Of a DNA stretch of 6,701 nt, positions 5,715 to 6,701 are shown piece after piece. The first letter of the stretch is position 1, and each line of letters opens with the position of its first letter. A model generated the notes under the pieces. It was not told the DNA's origin. It saw nothing but the letters and a program-made list of their open reading frames with translations, and made no database searches. This stretch comes from Acidobacteriota bacterium (GTDB taxonomy: Bacteria; Acidobacteriota; Terriglobia; Terriglobales; Acidobacteriaceae): NCBI GenBank assembly GCA_021810735.1, contig JAJZIF010000210.1, forward strand, positions 1-6,701, written 5' to 3'. The position numbers and the translations under genes were made by a program.

Positions 5715-6701
5715 TTAGTCCTGCGATGCGGCTGCCGCAAACTCCAGCGAGTCGGCTATCACGTTTTGATTCGGTTGCAGCCCCCCGGTGACCACCTGCC
5801 AGCCCGGGACGGCAACCGACCCCACCGTCACAGGTACGCGACGAAAGACTCCCTGCTTCGCCGGTTCAAAGACCCAGAACTGATCGTGAAGCTGGAACAG
5901 CGCCGTGACGGGAACCAGCACCTGCGGCGACTCGTGGATCGAAGTGAACCGGGCCGTGACGAACATCCCGGGATTCAGTTGCCCCTGCGGGTTATTCAGG
6001 ACGACGCGCACTTCGGCTGTTCGCGTGTTCGGATCGAGGATATGAGAAATATTGCTGATCCGCCCTTCCAGCTTCAGGTTGTGGTATGCCGAGACGTCAA
6101 CCTGAGCCGAATCTCCAACCTGTACTCGCGAGAGATCGTTTTCGTAGATGCTGCACAATGCCCAGACCCGCGAGAGGTCAGCGATCCTGAAGAGATACGA
6201 ATTCTCAACCGCCTCTCCGCGCGAAATCTGCTGTTTGATGATGGTGCCGCTGATCGGCGCTCGCACGGTAACCAGCGGTGAAGGCGACTTGAGGTCACCA
6301 CCCAAAATGGTGATTTGCCGCCGCGCCGTCTCCTCTTCGATCTGCGCATGCTGCTCGGCAAACTGCGCCTCCTCCAGCGCTTTGCGCGGAGCGGCTCCAT
6401 GCCGGTACAAACCCTCTTCCCGGTTCAGCTCTTTCTCGCTGAGCTGGAGCTGCGCCCTGGCGGTTTGAAAGACGCTGATGGCTTTCGCCAGATCGGGGCT
6501 GTCGACGACCGCGAGCACCTGCCCCTTAGACACCTGATCGCCCAGCTGCACGGGGACCTTTACCGCGAAACCGTTGGCCAGCGAAAACACGCTGACGGTC
6601 CGGCTCACATCGGGTGCAATCACTCCGGGAGCGGAAAAATGGGTCGCCCGCTGAATCGTCCTGGTCTCTGCCAGCTTGAAATGCTTTGCCAGTGAAGGCT
6701 T
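5715..6701 (-). CDS. czcB: periplasmic adaptor (membrane fusion) protein of the metal efflux complex, CzcB/CusB family, N-terminus beyond the window
   Basis: This adaptor links the RND pump to an outer-membrane channel and may help pass metal to the pump. The reading frame is open to the window edge, giving 328 visible residues, so the signal sequence or lipid anchor is not seen. In visible numbering: the first half of the lipoyl (barrel-sandwich) domain at about 44-70 (NGFAVKVPVQLGDQVSKGQ), a charged alpha-helical hairpin at about 71-134, the second lipoyl half at about 143-174 (VRAPISGTIIKQQISRGEAV), a beta-barrel at about 176-254 including LNPGMFVTARF, and a membrane-proximal domain at about 259-328 ending in a TAA at 5715-5717. 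No Met-rich or His-rich metal-binding segment is visible, although the usual N-terminal place for one lies mostly outside. The short gap to the pump gene and shared strand show one operon. An outer-membrane factor gene probably lies upstream, beyond 6701. The choice between the Czc and Cus names follows the pump and is tentative. Confidence 0.92.
   Translation of the reverse strand, partial: KPSLAKHFKLAETRTIQRATHFSAPGVIAPDVSRTVSVFSLANGFAVKVPVQLGDQVSKGQVLAVVDSPDLAKAISVFQTARAQLQLSEKELNREEGLYRHGAAPRKALEEAQFAEQHAQIEEETARRQITILGGDLKSPSPLVTVRAPISGTIIKQQISRGEAVENSYLFRIADLSRVWALCSIYENDLSRVQVGDSAQVDVSAYHNLKLEGRISNISHILDPNTRTAEVRVVLNNPQGQLNPGMFVTARFTSIHESPQVLVPVTALFQLHDQFWVFEPAKQGVFRRVPVTVGSVAVPGWQVVTGGLQPNQNVIADSLEFAAAASQD

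Noticed and set aside
6621..6623. GTG as the start codon of the adaptor protein
   Set aside because: The frame stays open to the window edge, and the residues before the GTG (including THFSAPG) look like the normal run-in to the lipoyl domain. No ribosome site is evident, so the gene is treated as cut at its 5' end.

Overview
The window reads as a stretch of GC-rich Gram-negative chromosome. The Gram-negative call rests on an RND pump with a periplasmic adaptor. The style of the ECF sigma factor and of the uncharacterised envelope protein beside it suggests an Acidobacteriota (Terriglobia) genome. That lineage call is recognition from memory, not a search result.

Left edge (1-170): a tRNA-Ala(GGC) gene on the minus strand, cut at its 3' end by the window edge, with a good sigma-70-type promoter just upstream. 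A perfect 9-bp inverted repeat lies between that promoter and the first protein gene. Left-centre (171-2452, plus strand): an exported, basic-tailed protein of unknown function, then an ECF sigma factor translationally coupled (ATGA overlap) to a membrane-anchored zinc-type anti-sigma factor. The anti-sigma factor carries a periplasmic domain that resembles the TonB C-terminal fold. Between the exported protein and the sigma gene is a near-consensus ECF promoter (GGAACCT, 16 nt, GTCTAA), which strongly suggests the sigma factor activates its own operon. Its -35 box sits in the loop of an inverted repeat, and the roughly 107-nt leader carries a repeated GGATCCGGT element.

Right half (2535-6701, minus strand): the last two genes of a heavy-metal efflux operon, a CzcB/CusB-type periplasmic adaptor (its N-terminus lies beyond the window) followed 30 nt later by a full-length CzcA/CusA-type RND pump. 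The pump has the DFG-x3-DG-x4-VEN signature in TM4 that marks divalent-cation HME pumps. By hand alignment it lacks the three-methionine copper/silver site of E. coli CusA. The sigma operon and the efflux operon converge on an 82-bp gap with GC-rich hairpins but no classical U-tract terminator.

The likely logic is an envelope-sensing switch: the anti-sigma factor holds the ECF sigma factor at the membrane until a periplasmic or redox signal releases it. The efflux operon exports metal through an envelope-spanning complex whose outer-membrane partner is not seen here. Nothing in the window shows that the sigma factor controls the pump. I saw no mobile element, CRISPR array, frameshift or clearly new multi-gene system. 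The most interesting points are the self-directed ECF promoter architecture and the anti-sigma/TonB-C-like fusion.
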